Source of the DNA: Caulobacter sp.
Lineage (GTDB): Bacteria > Pseudomonadota > Alphaproteobacteria > Caulobacterales > Caulobacteraceae
Length of the DNA: 64,000 bases
Assembly: GCA_030680355.1 (NCBI GenBank)
Contig: JAUXVF010000010.1
Coordinates: forward strand, 62,001-126,000
Reading direction: 5' to 3'
In this document: positions 43,583-52,720 of the stretch, in pieces
How the letters are laid out: each line of letters begins with the position of its first letter
How positions within the stretch are numbered: the first letter of the stretch is position 1
Position numbers and translations under genes: made by a program
The notes under the pieces: generated by a model
What the model was told of the DNA's origin: nothing
What the model saw: the letters and a program-made list of their open reading frames with translations, nothing else
The model's database searches: none

Positions 43583-45559
43583 TCAGCCTGTGGTCCCCTC
43601 CATGCGGCGCGGACTGCGATTATGGAGATACCCGCCGACCAGGATGGCAATGACGGCAAGCTGGACGAGGAGCGTCTGCCACGTCGGATAGAAGCCGAGT
43701 AGCTCCAGCGTCGGCCAGCCAGCCAGGGCTGTGACCGGAACGACGCCAGCCTCCTGGAGCGCGGCGAGGCCCTTCCCGGCAAGGACAAAGGCCAGGACAC
43801 CGACCAGGGCGGCGCTAGCCGCGAAGAACTGGGAGATCGGCAGACGGCTGCTGTAGCGCAGCATGACCCAGGCGATGGCCACCAGGGCGACCAGGGCGAC
43901 ACCGGCCCCGCCGAGAACGGCGCCAGCGGTCCGGGGGCTCCAGAGGGCGGCGAAGAATAGAATGGTCTCGAAAGCCTCCCGATAGACCACCACGAACGCC
44001 AACAAGAACAGGAACCATGCGGAACCCCGCGACAGGGCCTTGGACAGGCGCTCCTTGATGTAGCGCTGCCATGCGTCTGCCTGACTTTTCCCGTGCATCC
44101 ATATCCCAACACTCAACAGGACGGCGGCGGCGAACAGGCCGCCAAAGCCTTCGGTCATTTCCCGCTGGGCACCACTGATCGTGATGAAATAGGTCGCCGC
44201 CGCCCAAGTCAGGACACCTGCGCCAAGTGCGGCCACCCACCCGCCGTGGACATACGGAAGCACGTCCTGCCTCTCCGCCTTTTTGAGGAAGGCGATCATG
44301 GCGACGACGATCAACAGGGCTTCGAGCCCTTCGCGCAGGAGGATGGTGAAGGCGCCGACGAAGGCCGCTGTGGCGTCGGCCTGGGCGGGGGCGAGGACGG
44401 CCTCGACCTCTTCCAGAAGGCCCTCGATCACAGTCGCCTGCCGTCGAACACTGTCAACTGGAGCGTTTCGTCCGATCTGGGAACGGAACTCGCCCATCGC
44501 AGCTTCGATTCTGGTCAAGAGTTTGGAGTCGCGAGCGGCGATGGCCGGTTCGAACGGCTCGACGCCGTCCAGGTATGTGGACAGGGCCAAGGCTCCTGCG
44601 TCGCGGGTGTTTCCGGCGGCGTAGGCGTTGACCGTCGCCTTCAGCTTGCTCCTGGCGAACGCCAGGGAGACCGCTCCCTGCTCTGTGAGGACGCCCGGTG
44701 ATCGCCGCAGGTAGGCCATCAGGTCGTCCGCCTTCCGGTTTCCGACTGACAGGGCCAATTCAGCGGGCGTGGTCTTGGTCAGGGTCTCCAAGTTCGGGAA
44801 CTGTCCGCGAAGCTTCGCGTCGCCCTGCCAGAGCGCCTCGCCCCGGCTCCGGGCGCCTTCATCCTGGGACAGACCGCCGACATAGAAGGCCAGCGCCCAG
44901 CGGTCGTTCGACGGCATCTGCGCGAAACTAGGCATAGCGGTCCCCTCCAGCCCCTGCTCGACGACCTGATAGAGGCCGAACAGGCTCCGCTGCCGGGCTC
45001 GATCCAGATCTGTGAAAGCGATGGGCGCCGGGTCCAGACCCTTGGCCGCCGGTCCCTTGCCGTCCCCCGTGGCTCCGTGACAGGAGACGCAGTTTTCGGC
45101 GTAGAGGGAGGCTCCTCGCGCCAGATCAGGCGCCGCCGAGGGGGCGAGCGGCACCGGGTAGGCCGCGAGCAAGTCGGCGGCGAGACCCTTGGCCAGACGG
45201 GCAACCTCGGCGGCAGACCGTTTCGCCGCAATGGCCTGCTGGAGCGCATCGGCCTTTGTCTCGAGGCCCGGCTTCGCCTTGGTCGCGGGCAGAGTCGCCA
45301 TTAGACGCCTGACCGTTTGCGAGAACTCGACCATCTCGGCGTGTTCGGCGGCGCTGATGACCCGTCCATCTTGGATGGCTCCGGGATAATCAACCGCGAC
45401 ATAGTCCAGCAGACGCCAGATCGTCTCCGCAGGCGTCGCGGCGGCAAGGGCGCTGCCTCCAATCAGCAGACTGCCCATGAGCGCCAGGGCGAGGCACGCG
45501 GGCGCCAAGACATGGTGCGCCCGGCGCGGCTTATGGTCTGAAGCTGGCGATAGCGGCAT
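43583..45559 (-). CDS. pbrT: FTR1-family permease with fused cytochrome c domain (PbrT-like)
   Basis: A 658-residue protein. After a signal/anchor segment (CLALALMGSLLIGGSALAAA) comes a c-type cytochrome domain with NCVSCHG (about 150) and a Met ligand in GTAMPSF. A linker and seven TM helices follow with the two FTR1 motifs REGLEALL and REAFETI, which bind trivalent iron or similar cations. It resembles the PbrT lead-uptake protein of Cupriavidus. The ATG at 45559 follows GAGGA at 8 bp; an in-frame TTG at 45565 is less likely. Convergent with the MerR gene and controlled by the operator at 45592-45608. Confidence 0.88.
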   Translation of the reverse strand: MPLSPASDHKPRRAHHVLAPACLALALMGSLLIGGSALAAATPAETIWRLLDYVAVDYPGAIQDGRVISAAEHAEMVEFSQTVRRLMATLPATKAKPGLETKADALQQAIAAKRSAAEVARLAKGLAADLLAAYPVPLAPSAAPDLARGASLYAENCVSCHGATGDGKGPAAKGLDPAPIAFTDLDRARQRSLFGLYQVVEQGLEGTAMPSFAQMPSNDRWALAFYVGGLSQDEGARSRGEALWQGDAKLRGQFPNLETLTKTTPAELALSVGNRKADDLMAYLRRSPGVLTEQGAVSLAFARSKLKATVNAYAAGNTRDAGALALSTYLDGVEPFEPAIAARDSKLLTRIEAAMGEFRSQIGRNAPVDSVRRQATVIEGLLEEVEAVLAPAQADATAAFVGAFTILLREGLEALLIVVAMIAFLKKAERQDVLPYVHGGWVAALGAGVLTWAAATYFITISGAQREMTEGFGGLFAAAVLLSVGIWMHGKSQADAWQRYIKERLSKALSRGSAWFLFLLAFVVVYREAFETILFFAALWSPRTAGAVLGGAGVALVALVAIAWVMLRYSSRLPISQFFAASAALVGVLAFVLAGKGLAALQEAGVVPVTALAGWPTLELLGFYPTWQTLLVQLAVIAILVGGYLHNRSPRRMEGTTG

Positions 45560-45591
45560 GGTCAATCCTCGGCAACAAGGCGTCCCTAAAC

Positions 45592-45608
45592 CCTCAAGCC
45601 ACTAGAGG
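45592..45608 (-). promoter_or_regulatory. MerR-type operator/promoter of the PbrT-like gene
   Basis: On the minus strand, CCTCTAGTGGCTTGAGG lies after TTGCTC (-35-like) with a roughly 19-bp spacer. It is a two-mismatch form of the shared palindrome, 33 bp before the start codon. Confidence 0.65.
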
Positions 45609-45619
45609 AGCAAGCTATT

Positions 45620-46271
45620 TGAGAATGGTTCTGATCTCGAGGCGGCGACCCCAGCGGATCGGCCATCATGACGAGGTCGGAAAACGGCGCGGTCGCGGCC
45701 ATTTTCGGGCAAAAATGGCTGATACAGCTTACTCATTCGGGCCAAACATCTCGGTCAGGGGCGAGCGCGTGGTGGCTCCTCCGAAAATCAGGAGCCGCTG
45801 GGGGAGTGTGGTTACCTCGACACTGCTCACCACCATGGCGGTCAAGCGCCCGGCGAGAGGTTGGATATCAGCACACGATCGGTCAACGAATAGGCTGTCG
45901 CCGGGACCAAGCTACAAACCAACAACGGACCGTGTGCAGCGGATGGCGTCGAGATTCAGCACGCCCGAGGCAAGGCGTCTGGGGCCTCAGCGTGCGATAG
46001 TCCTGCAATAGGACGAGACGTGCAACGAAGACCGGTTCGTGAGCGGAGGGGTGAAGCGCTAAGGGACGCCGTCCCTCGCGCCGGCAAGGGTTCGCGGCTG
46101 CGCCGCCGGTCAGCCGGGCATCCCCAGTCTTCCTACGCCTTCGGCTCCGTGCAGACCGGGTGATCCCCCTCCCGGCCGATCGCCCCTGCCTCTGCTACCC
46201 CTGGTCTCGCCGACGGGCAGGGGTGTGCGCGCCCTTTGGGTGCTCACGCCCCAACCCGAAAGGACAAGACA
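45620..46271. other. junction between metal-resistance cluster and ICE-like region
   Basis: No supported gene; frames here (for example 45619-46011) are Arg/Ser-rich with no motif. The segment 46050-46260 has GC-rich inverted repeats (such as GGGACGCCGTCCC near 46060) and probably carries the leader and promoter of the ParB-like gene, whose Shine-Dalgarno AAAGGAC is at 46258-46264. Confidence 0.45.
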
Positions 46272-48245
46272 ATGACCATCGATACCGACATTACCCCCGC
46301 CTCCGCCGTCACCAGCGGGTCCGTCATCGACGTGCCGCTGAACCGCCTCAAGAAGTCCCCGAACAACGCCCGCAAGACCCCGCATGGCGATGCCGCCATC
46401 GAGGCCTTGGCGGCCTCCATCGCCGCCAAGGGCATGTTGCAGATGCCCGTGGTGGAACCGGAGTGCGATCCGGCAGGCGCGTTCACCGGCAACTACCTCG
46501 TCACCATCGGCGAAGGTCGCAGGTTGGCCCAACTGCTTCGCATCAAGCGCAAGGAGATCAAGAAGACCGAGCTCATCCGGGTGCGGGTCGATACGACCAA
46601 CGATCCCCACGAGATCAGTCTCGACGAGAACGTCACCCGCACCGGCATGCACCCAGCCGACCAGTTCGAGGCTTTCCGCGATCTGGCCGAGCGTCAGGGT
46701 TACGGGGCCGAGGAAATCGCCGCGCGGTTCGGCGTGTCAGCTTCGGTCGTGCGCCAGCGGCTTCGCCTGGGGGCGGTCAGTCCCGCCCTCATGGCCATCT
46801 ATCGCGCAGGCGGCCTGACGCTGGACCAGCTCATGGCGTTCGCGGTCTGCGAGGACCATGCCCGGCAGGAGCAGGTCTATGAGGCCCTGGCATGGAACAA
46901 GTCGGCGTCAATGATCCGGCAGGCCATGACCGAGCGCCATGTTCGGGCCAGCGACCGCCGCGCGCGGTTTGTTGGAGCCGAAGCCTATGCCGAGGCGGGT
47001 GGGACCATCCTGCGCGACCTGTTCACCGAGGACGGTGGCGGCTGGTTCGAGGATGTGGCCCTGCTGGACCGGCTGACCGCAGAGAAGCTTGAGGGCCTCG
47101 CCGACGACCTGCAAACCAGCGAGGGCTGGGCTTGGGTGGAAGCCGCCGTCGACTACCCCCATGCCAGCGCCCTTCGCCGGGTCTATCCGCACCCGGTGGA
47201 ACGGTCGGAAGAAGACACCGAGACCATCGGCGCCATCCGCGACGAGAGCGATGCGCTCATCGAGGGACTGGTCGATGACGAAGAGGTCCCTCCGGAGATC
47301 GAGGCCCGACTGGCCGAGATCGAGGCGGCGCTGGCGGCGTTCGGCGAGGACTTCGTGTTCACACCCGAGGACATCGCGAGCGGCGGGGTGTTCCTGTTCC
47401 TTGGGCAAGACGGGCAGGTCCGCACCGAACGCGGGTTCATCCGGTCTCGGGACGAAGCGACCGAGCCAGTTGAGGACGGTGACAACGACGAAGACGCGGT
47501 CCAGACCAAAGATGGCGACGCCGCTGGATCGCCTTCGAACGATCAGGATCAAGAGGAAGACAATGTCCTTGCTCCCCTCTCAGAACGGCTGATCGCCGAC
47601 CTCACCGCCCATCGCACGGCGGGACTGGCCGACCGGCTGGCGCAGGAACCCGATGTCGCGCTTTGCGCGGTCATCCATGCGCTGGTCCTGCGCTGCTTCT
47701 ATTCCGGTGAAGCGGCAGCAACCTGTCTGGAGGTCCGCACGGTCCTGACCTTCCTCCCGGCCCATGCGCCGGGGATCGAAGACAGTCTGGCCGGACGGGC
47801 TATCGCCGAGCGACATGAGACCTGGGCTCGCCAGATGCCCGGTGAGATCGGCGAGGTCTGGGCATTTGTGGTCGGGCTGGACCATGATAGCCGCCTGAGC
47901 CTGCTGGCCCATTGCGCCAGTCTCAGCGTCAACGCGGTCCAGACATGGGAGCGTCGCCCCCGTGTTCAGGCTCATGCCGATGCGCTGGCGCAGGCGGTGT
48001 CACTCGACATGACCACCTACTGGTCAGCGACCGCCGCCAGCTACCTTGGCCGGGTGACCAAGGCCAAGATCGCCGAGGCGGTGGGCGAAGGCGTCTCGCC
48101 GGAAGCCGCCGAGCGCATCAAACCCCTCAAAAAGGGCGAGATGGCCGACCAAGCCGAGCAGCTTCTGGCCGGAACCGGCTGGCTGCCGGTGCTGCTGCGC
48201 AAGCCGCAGGAGGCTGAAGCCGGCGAAAGAGCGTCAAGTCAGTGA
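46272..48245 (+). CDS. parB: ParB/RepB/Spo0J-family partition-type protein
   Basis: A 657-residue protein. The N-terminal ParB/Srx nuclease-like domain (about 16-110) reads IDVPLNRLKKSPNNARKTP, then GEGRRLAQLL and DENVTRTGMHPADQFEAF. A helix-turn-helix domain follows (EEIAARFGVSASVVRQRLRL). The long C-terminal half has an acidic linker (about 390-440) and an extra helical domain. Large ParB-like proteins of this type without an adjacent ParA are standard in alphaproteobacterial ICEs and plasmids. Role: partition or regulation of the element. The ATG at 46272 has AAAGGAC upstream; a longer frame from 46236 is rejected. Confidence 0.88.
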   Translation: MTIDTDITPASAVTSGSVIDVPLNRLKKSPNNARKTPHGDAAIEALAASIAAKGMLQMPVVEPECDPAGAFTGNYLVTIGEGRRLAQLLRIKRKEIKKTELIRVRVDTTNDPHEISLDENVTRTGMHPADQFEAFRDLAERQGYGAEEIAARFGVSASVVRQRLRLGAVSPALMAIYRAGGLTLDQLMAFAVCEDHARQEQVYEALAWNKSASMIRQAMTERHVRASDRRARFVGAEAYAEAGGTILRDLFTEDGGGWFEDVALLDRLTAEKLEGLADDLQTSEGWAWVEAAVDYPHASALRRVYPHPVERSEEDTETIGAIRDESDALIEGLVDDEEVPPEIEARLAEIEAALAAFGEDFVFTPEDIASGGVFLFLGQDGQVRTERGFIRSRDEATEPVEDGDNDEDAVQTKDGDAAGSPSNDQDQEEDNVLAPLSERLIADLTAHRTAGLADRLAQEPDVALCAVIHALVLRCFYSGEAAATCLEVRTVLTFLPAHAPGIEDSLAGRAIAERHETWARQMPGEIGEVWAFVVGLDHDSRLSLLAHCASLSVNAVQTWERRPRVQAHADALAQAVSLDMTTYWSATAASYLGRVTKAKIAEAVGEGVSPEAAERIKPLKKGEMADQAEQLLAGTGWLPVLLRKPQEAEAGERASSQ

Positions 48246-48257
48246 AGGCGTAAAAAA

Positions 48258-48288
48258 CGCCGCCCGGGATGTTTCGTCCCGGGCGGCG
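48258..48288. terminator. bidirectional rho-independent terminator
   Basis: A perfect 12-bp stem, CGCCGCCCGGGA and TCCCGGGCGGCG, around a 7-base loop. An A6 run (48252-48257) on the plus strand gives the T-tract for the minus-strand gene that ends at 48295. It also lies directly downstream of parB. Confidence 0.85.
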
Positions 48289-48294
48289 CCCCTT

Positions 48295-48825
48295 TCAGGG
48301 GAGATTGTCAAAGAGGCTCGCCGATCCCAGTTGATGATGGGTCAGGATCAGGGCGGCGGCCGAGAACAGGGCCATGCGAGGATCTTCCCACAGCCAGGGT
48401 TTGTCGCGGGCCTTGGGGATCCGGTGGCGAAGGGAATCGATGTGACGAGCCACGGCCGCAGCGATTTCATCGCGCGTTCGCGCGCCGACGGGCGCGAACG
48501 CGCCCTGCACATCGGTGCGGCTGTAGATGGCCACCTCCAGACCCCGGTCAATGGCGAGGCTGACGATGGCCCGGCAGAGGCGCGCGGTGCGCGCCGGGCG
48601 GGTTGCAGCCCGCCGCTCGAACGCTTCGAGAATGATGGTCTCGGGCTGCAGCCGCTCCAGAAGCTTTTCGATCTTGCGCAGACAGACCGCGTTCTTGTCC
48701 CGCCGCGCGGTCGAAAGGCCCCAGTCATAGGGGGTGAACGGCCCTTCAAATGCGACCCAGCCAAACCCCCTGGAATAGGGGTGGATGGCCAGAGCCAGAC
48801 CTGGCGGCAGAGCTTTTGACGTCAT
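48295..48825 (-). CDS. RuvC-like (RNase H-fold) protein of ICE-like elements
   Basis: A 176-residue protein resembling Holliday-junction resolvases: the start LALAIHPYSRGFGWVAFEG corresponds to the first beta strands of the RuvC fold, and PETIILEAFE and TRDEIAAAVARHIDSLRHR correspond to the later acidic positions. In RuvC the first motif is IDPG with catalytic Asp; here it is IHPY, so the first Asp is His. It may be a diverged or inactive relative, or use other residues. Its ATG overlaps the stop of the XRE regulator gene (ATGA), so the pair is co-translated. Confidence 0.5.
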   Translation of the reverse strand: MTSKALPPGLALAIHPYSRGFGWVAFEGPFTPYDWGLSTARRDKNAVCLRKIEKLLERLQPETIILEAFERRAATRPARTARLCRAIVSLAIDRGLEVAIYSRTDVQGAFAPVGARTRDEIAAAVARHIDSLRHRIPKARDKPWLWEDPRMALFSAAALILTHHQLGSASLFDNLP

Positions 48826-49163
48826 TCGGCTTGCGGCGGATGTCCCGCGCGTAAAGCCATCGCCTGGAGGAGACGGCGCTGACGATCGGCGGTGTAGCCG
48901 ATCTTGCCGGCCAGCTGCAGATCGAACTCCGCCGCCCGGCGCATCACCGCTTCCTCGGTGGTGGAATAGAGCGATGGAAAGAGCCGGCGCGGCGCGGTCC
49001 CGAACATGACCTGCAGGCCAAGGACGGTTTCAAGGTCGGGCGGGTCCTCACCGCTTTCATAGCGGGAAAGGCGGGCAGGCGATCGGTTCAGGAGTCTCGC
49101 CAGCTCATTTTGGGAAAGGGCCCAGTGCTTTCGCTGGGCGCGCACGAAGGTGCGGTTGCGCAT
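48822..49163 (-). CDS. XRE-family (Cro/C1-type) transcriptional regulator
   Basis: A 113-residue protein with one helix-turn-helix domain at the start: RKHWALSQNELARLLNRSPARLSRYESGEDPPDLETVLGL (about 11-50). The C-terminal half is helical (EEAVMRRAAEFDLQLAGKIG). It probably controls genes of the element. It precedes the RuvC-like gene with overlapping stop and start. Three GCGC-N3-GCGC palindromes (49247, 49267 and 50664) nearby may be its operators. Confidence 0.85.
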   Translation of the reverse strand: MRNRTFVRAQRKHWALSQNELARLLNRSPARLSRYESGEDPPDLETVLGLQVMFGTAPRRLFPSLYSTTEEAVMRRAAEFDLQLAGKIGYTADRQRRLLQAMALRAGHPPQAE

Positions 49164-49246
49164 AGAGCATGTCGGTTAGCGACGACGATAAGGAGCCGTC
49201 TATCTCTAGTGTCTCGCACTTTTGGTCCGATTTCATGGGGGCACTT

Positions 49247-49263
49247 CTTGCGCTGTGCGCAAG
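49247..49263. promoter_or_regulatory. palindrome upstream of the XRE gene, site 1
   Basis: CTTGCGC-TGT-GCGCAAG, a perfect 7-3-7 palindrome 84 bp upstream of the XRE start. It shares the GCGC-N3-GCGC core with the sites at 49267 and 50664. Confidence 0.5.
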
Positions 49264-49266
49264 TTT

Positions 49267-49281
49267 TCGCGCTTCGCGCGA
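49267..49281. promoter_or_regulatory. palindrome upstream of the XRE gene, site 2
   Basis: TCGCGC-TTC-GCGCGA, a perfect 6-3-6 palindrome three bases from site 1, same core and spacer length. Confidence 0.45.
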
Positions 49282-49300
49282 CCAATCCCACCGCCCCGCC

Positions 49301-50662
49301 CTATGTAAGGTTTACCTCATTGGTCGTGAGCCCATACCGGCTCGCCAGCGTCTCGATCTTGGGCAACTCGGTGCGCTGCAGGACATAGATGCCGCCCGTT
49401 TTCATAGTGGCCAGGCGCAGGCGGTTACGCAGGAACCCGCCGACCCATTTGTTGGTCATCGGCTTGCCCAGATCAGAGCAGGCACGCTGGTTGAACCGCT
49501 GGGCGGCGTCCGAGACGGTGACATGGGCGTTTTGCGGCATGGCGAACGCTTCGAGCAAGCCCGCTAGCATGGCTGCTTCGAGGGTTGTGGCGCGCTCTTG
49601 AAGCACGCGCGCCTCCTCGCCCGCCAGCGCCTGCCCGATGCGACCGCGGACGGCCTCATCGTCAATGATCGAGAGCAGAGCGAGCGCTGTCTGGTTCAGG
49701 CGTGGCTCGACGCCGATGACCAGTCTCGACGGGTCAGGGCCGACCGTGTGTCGAGCCGCAAAGCGCCAGGCCAGCAGCTTGTTGCGCAGCGCCAGGGCCT
49801 CGGCCTTCAAATCCTCCGGTGTGTGGATCGGGATGTCAGCGCGCAGGGGCCGGCCGCCGGTCTCCTCGGTCAGAAACCGGCTCTCAAGGGCGCGATCGGT
49901 GAACCGCTCGCGCATGGCGATGAGCTTGGGCCCAAACACCTTGAACGCGGTCGGATTGAGCTCGCGGTGGCGGTTGATCATGGTCCGCAAGACCGGCAGA
50001 CCTTTGACGTTGCCGTTGTTGAGGATCTTGGTCAGGTCGGCGGTGGCGTCGGAGAACCGCAGGTCGGCCTCGTCGAGCACCAGCGTGCCGCCAAAGGCGT
50101 CGAGCACATGGAAGATCGGGGAGACGGTCGACGCGCCCGAGGCGAAGAAGGGCTTGTAGCAAAGGGAGCCGACGGCCAGCAGGGCGCGGGTCTTACCGGT
50201 GCCGTAGTCACCACGGAAGCGCAGGTAGCCCAGCTCGTTGAACGCATCGTACACCCAGGTCAGCAGGACATAGTGGGTGGCGATCTCCTCGAACGCGGGC
50301 GAGAGGTCGACGTAGCGGTGCAAGAAGGCGCGGACCGCTTCGACCAGCTCCGCCTTGTCCCCCAAGTCCCCAACGTCCGACGGCAGCAGAACGCAGCCCG
50401 AGGCGATCAGGTTGTTGGTCGGAGCGTAGGGGATCAGACGCTCGCCGGTCGGCAGGTCGAGAAACGAGGCGATGACGACCTGGCCATCAGGCGATGAGAC
50501 GGCCAGCGAGGTGGTGGTCGCTTCGGCGTCGTACAGGGTCTCAATCAGGGTCCCATCTGGCAGGCAGCGGGAGATGATCGGGGTCGGCGCGGATTGACCT
50601 TTGGGTGGGGAGGGCATTCCATCAGTGTCGGGCACCCCACTGCCTCGGTGGAGGGGGGACAT
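49301..50662 (-). CDS. P-loop ATPase of ICE/plasmid type (primase-helicase-like)
   Basis: A protein of about 453 residues. Walker A is GDYGTGKTRALLAVG, Walker B is GGTLVLDEADLRFSD, and sensor-like segments ITRF-type MRERFTDRALESRFLTEE and RRNRLRLATMKTGGIYVL follow. It resembles DUF927/D5-like helicase ATPases of mobile elements, without a primase domain. Its job may be replication or mobilisation of the element. The start is uncertain: ATG 50662, or ATG 50617, or TTG 50671; the palindrome at 50664-50678 sits at the first of these. Confidence 0.7.
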   Translation of the reverse strand: MSPLHRGSGVPDTDGMPSPPKGQSAPTPIISRCLPDGTLIETLYDAEATTTSLAVSSPDGQVVIASFLDLPTGERLIPYAPTNNLIASGCVLLPSDVGDLGDKAELVEAVRAFLHRYVDLSPAFEEIATHYVLLTWVYDAFNELGYLRFRGDYGTGKTRALLAVGSLCYKPFFASGASTVSPIFHVLDAFGGTLVLDEADLRFSDATADLTKILNNGNVKGLPVLRTMINRHRELNPTAFKVFGPKLIAMRERFTDRALESRFLTEETGGRPLRADIPIHTPEDLKAEALALRNKLLAWRFAARHTVGPDPSRLVIGVEPRLNQTALALLSIIDDEAVRGRIGQALAGEEARVLQERATTLEAAMLAGLLEAFAMPQNAHVTVSDAAQRFNQRACSDLGKPMTNKWVGGFLRNRLRLATMKTGGIYVLQRTELPKIETLASRYGLTTNEVNLT

Positions 50663-50663
50663 T

Positions 50664-50678
50664 GTGCGCAATGCGCAC
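50664..50678. promoter_or_regulatory. palindrome at the start of the P-loop ATPase gene
   Basis: GTGCGC-AAT-GCGCAC, a perfect 6-3-6 palindrome with the same core as the two sites before the XRE gene. It abuts the candidate start codon of the ATPase gene. Confidence 0.5.
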
Positions 50679-50871
50679 GAAGCTCCCCCTCCCCGTCTTG
50701 GCGGTTCAGCGGCAGGCTTGAGTGACAGCCGGTCCGGCCTGGGGACAACGCGATTCGCGCGATTGGCCCTGGCGCCGTAAGATTCAGCTGACGCCCCTAA
50801 AATCTATGACTTCCCGCACCGCCATCGTGTTCGCCCCCATCTTCGCTTCTCGCGAGGCTGTTGGCGACCGT

Positions 50872-50883
50872 GACTTTGGGGAC
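50872..50883 (+). repeat. inverted-repeat arm upstream of the serine recombinase
   Basis: GACTTTGGGGAC, 33 bp before the recombinase start. It matches in inverted orientation GTCCCCAAAGTC at 52571-52582 at the gene's end. Between this arm and the start codon, GGGGACAT-like units repeat with about 10-11 base period (50878-50903). Confidence 0.5.
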
Positions 50884-50915
50884 ATCAGGGACATTGGGGA
50901 CGTCCCTCACCCGCT

Positions 50916-52586
50916 ATGAAATACGTCCTCTACTGCCGAAAATCCTCCGAGGACGAAGACCGCCAGGTCATGTCCATCGACTCCCAGCGACGGGAGCTGG
51001 AGCGATCATTCTGCTCTCGGCCCGGCTTTGAGATCGTCCGGACCTTTGAGGAGTCCAAGAGCGCCAAGGCCCCGGGTCGGCCGGTGTTCGGCGAGATGAT
51101 GGCGCTGATCGAGCGTGGTGAAGCCGAGGGCATCATCACCTGGGCTCCGGACCGGCTCGCCCGCAACTCCATCGATGGCGGGCGCATCGTCTATCTGCTC
51201 GACACCGGCGTGATCCGCGATCTGGGGTTTTCGACCTACACATTCGAGAACAACCCGCAGGGCAAGTTCATGCTCTCGATCATGTTCGGACAGTCGAAAT
51301 ACTATTCCGACGCCCTCTCGGAGAACGTCAAACGCGGCAACCGGGCCAAGATCGAACTGGGATGGAGACCCAATCAAGCGCCGCTCGGCTACCTCAACGA
51401 CCCGGTCGGCAAGACGATCATTCCCGACCCTCTGCGGTTTCCGCTAGTCCGCCAGATGTTCGATCTTGCCCTGACCGGCCGCTACAGCTGCCGGCAAGTT
51501 GCGATGATCGCCCGGGACGACTGGGGATTCCGCACGCCCAAGAAGAAGCGAATGGGCGGGAAACTCCTGTCCATGGCGTCAGCCCACCGCCTTCTGACCA
51601 ACCCCTTCTATGCCGGGGTGATCTACTGGCGAGGACAAACCCATCCCGGCAAGCATGATGCGGTGGTCACGATGGCCGAGTTCCAGCAGGTGCAGGCAAT
51701 CATTCGCCGGCCTGACCGCGTGCGGGCCCAGACCTACAGCTTCGCCTACACCGGCCTCATGACTTGCGGTAGCTGCGGCCGGGGCGTCACCGCCGAACAC
51801 AAGACCAACGCCTATGGCCGCCGATACATCTACTACCACTGCACCCGCCGGATGCTCGGGCCACGCTGCCGCCAGCCGGCTGTCGAGGTCAGAGCCCTCG
51901 AAAAGCAGATCGTGGCGTTCCTGACCCGTCTGAAATGCGATCCGACGGTCGGCAAATGGCTGATCGACAACCTGGCCAGGGGCGCCGACCAGAACAAGGA
52001 GATCCAGAACGCCAAACGGGCGTCCATTGAAGCCGCTCTGGCGACCATCGATGAGGAGCTGCGCGAACTGCGCGGCATGCGCACACGCAATCTGATCGAC
52101 GATGCCGAGTTCGCCGACGACCGGCAAAAGCTCGAGCAGGAACGGCTCCGACTATCAGCCAGGCTCGCCGAACCCGAGCAGCGAGCGAAAAGTATCGAAC
52201 TTTTCCGGGAACTGATTTCGTTCAGCAATCAGGCCGTGGACTGGTTCCAGTCGGGTGGCGCCGCCGAACGCCGCCTCATCGTCGAAACGGTGGGATCGAA
52301 CTTTTCCCTGACCGACAAAATGCTCAGCATCGAGGCCGCCAAACCGTTCTCGCTGATGGCCGATATCAGCGAGTGTCTCTCTCAGCGGGGAGTCGACGAC
52401 GACGTTCGAACTTTTCAGTCCGCCGAATCCCGGGAATCCACAGCCGCCGTTGGCAAAGCCCTCCTGGCCTTAGGCGACGACATGAAATTGGCGGACCGCC
52501 TGCTTCAAGTATCTCGAGACCTCCATTCCGGTGCCGGTGCCGGTGCCGGCGTGGAAGACGCCACCGAAACGTCCCCAAAGTCCTGA
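50916..52586 (+). CDS. large serine recombinase
   Basis: A 556-residue recombinase. The resolvase domain starts [20 protein letters not shown] with the nucleophilic Ser10 or Ser11, and continues [19 protein letters not shown]. The recombinase domain (about 165-260) contains [14 protein letters not shown] and [20 protein letters not shown] zinc ribbon follows (CGSC at about 286, HC at about 308, C at about 315), then a coiled-coil tail. It probably integrates and excises a mobile segment by site-specific recombination. It is transcribed opposite to the P-loop ATPase and precedes the cargo region. Confidence 0.92.
   Translation: MKYVLYCRKSSEDEDRQVMSIDSQRRELERSFCSRPGFEIVRTFEESKSAKAPGRPVFGEMMALIERGEAEGIITWAPDRLARNSIDGGRIVYLLDTGVIRDLGFSTYTFENNPQGKFMLSIMFGQSKYYSDALSENVKRGNRAKIELGWRPNQAPLGYLNDPVGKTIIPDPLRFPLVRQMFDLALTGRYSCRQVAMIARDDWGFRTPKKKRMGGKLLSMASAHRLLTNPFYAGVIYWRGQTHPGKHDAVVTMAEFQQVQAIIRRPDRVRAQTYSFAYTGLMTCGSCGRGVTAEHKTNAYGRRYIYYHCTRRMLGPRCRQPAVEVRALEKQIVAFLTRLKCDPTVGKWLIDNLARGADQNKEIQNAKRASIEAALATIDEELRELRGMRTRNLIDDAEFADDRQKLEQERLRLSARLAEPEQRAKSIELFRELISFSNQAVDWFQSGGAAERRLIVETVGSNFSLTDKMLSIEAAKPFSLMADISECLSQRGVDDDVRTFQSAESRESTAAVGKALLALGDDMKLADRLLQVSRDLHSGAGAGAGVEDATETSPKS
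52571..52582 (-). repeat. inverted-repeat arm at the 3' end of the serine recombinase
   Basis: GTCCCCAAAGTC, the inverse of 50872-50883. It overlaps the last codons of the recombinase gene and is followed by GTCCTGAAGTCCTGA, which contains a short direct repeat. Confidence 0.5.
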
Positions 52587-52720
52587 AGTCCTGAATGCGC
52601 CAGAAGCGGAAATTGGCTCGACGCCGAGGAGCGGACTCTTAGCCAGAGGACGTGGCAGCTCTCCGTCCAGTTGTAAGATTAGACTTCCCGCGCACCCGCA
52701 CTTGGCCCCATATTTTCGGC

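Noticed and set aside
45619..46011. 130-codon plus-strand frame between PbrT-like gene and ParB
   Set aside because: Arg/Ser-rich with no recognisable domain; the operator for the PbrT-like gene lies just before it and no ribosome-binding site is seen.
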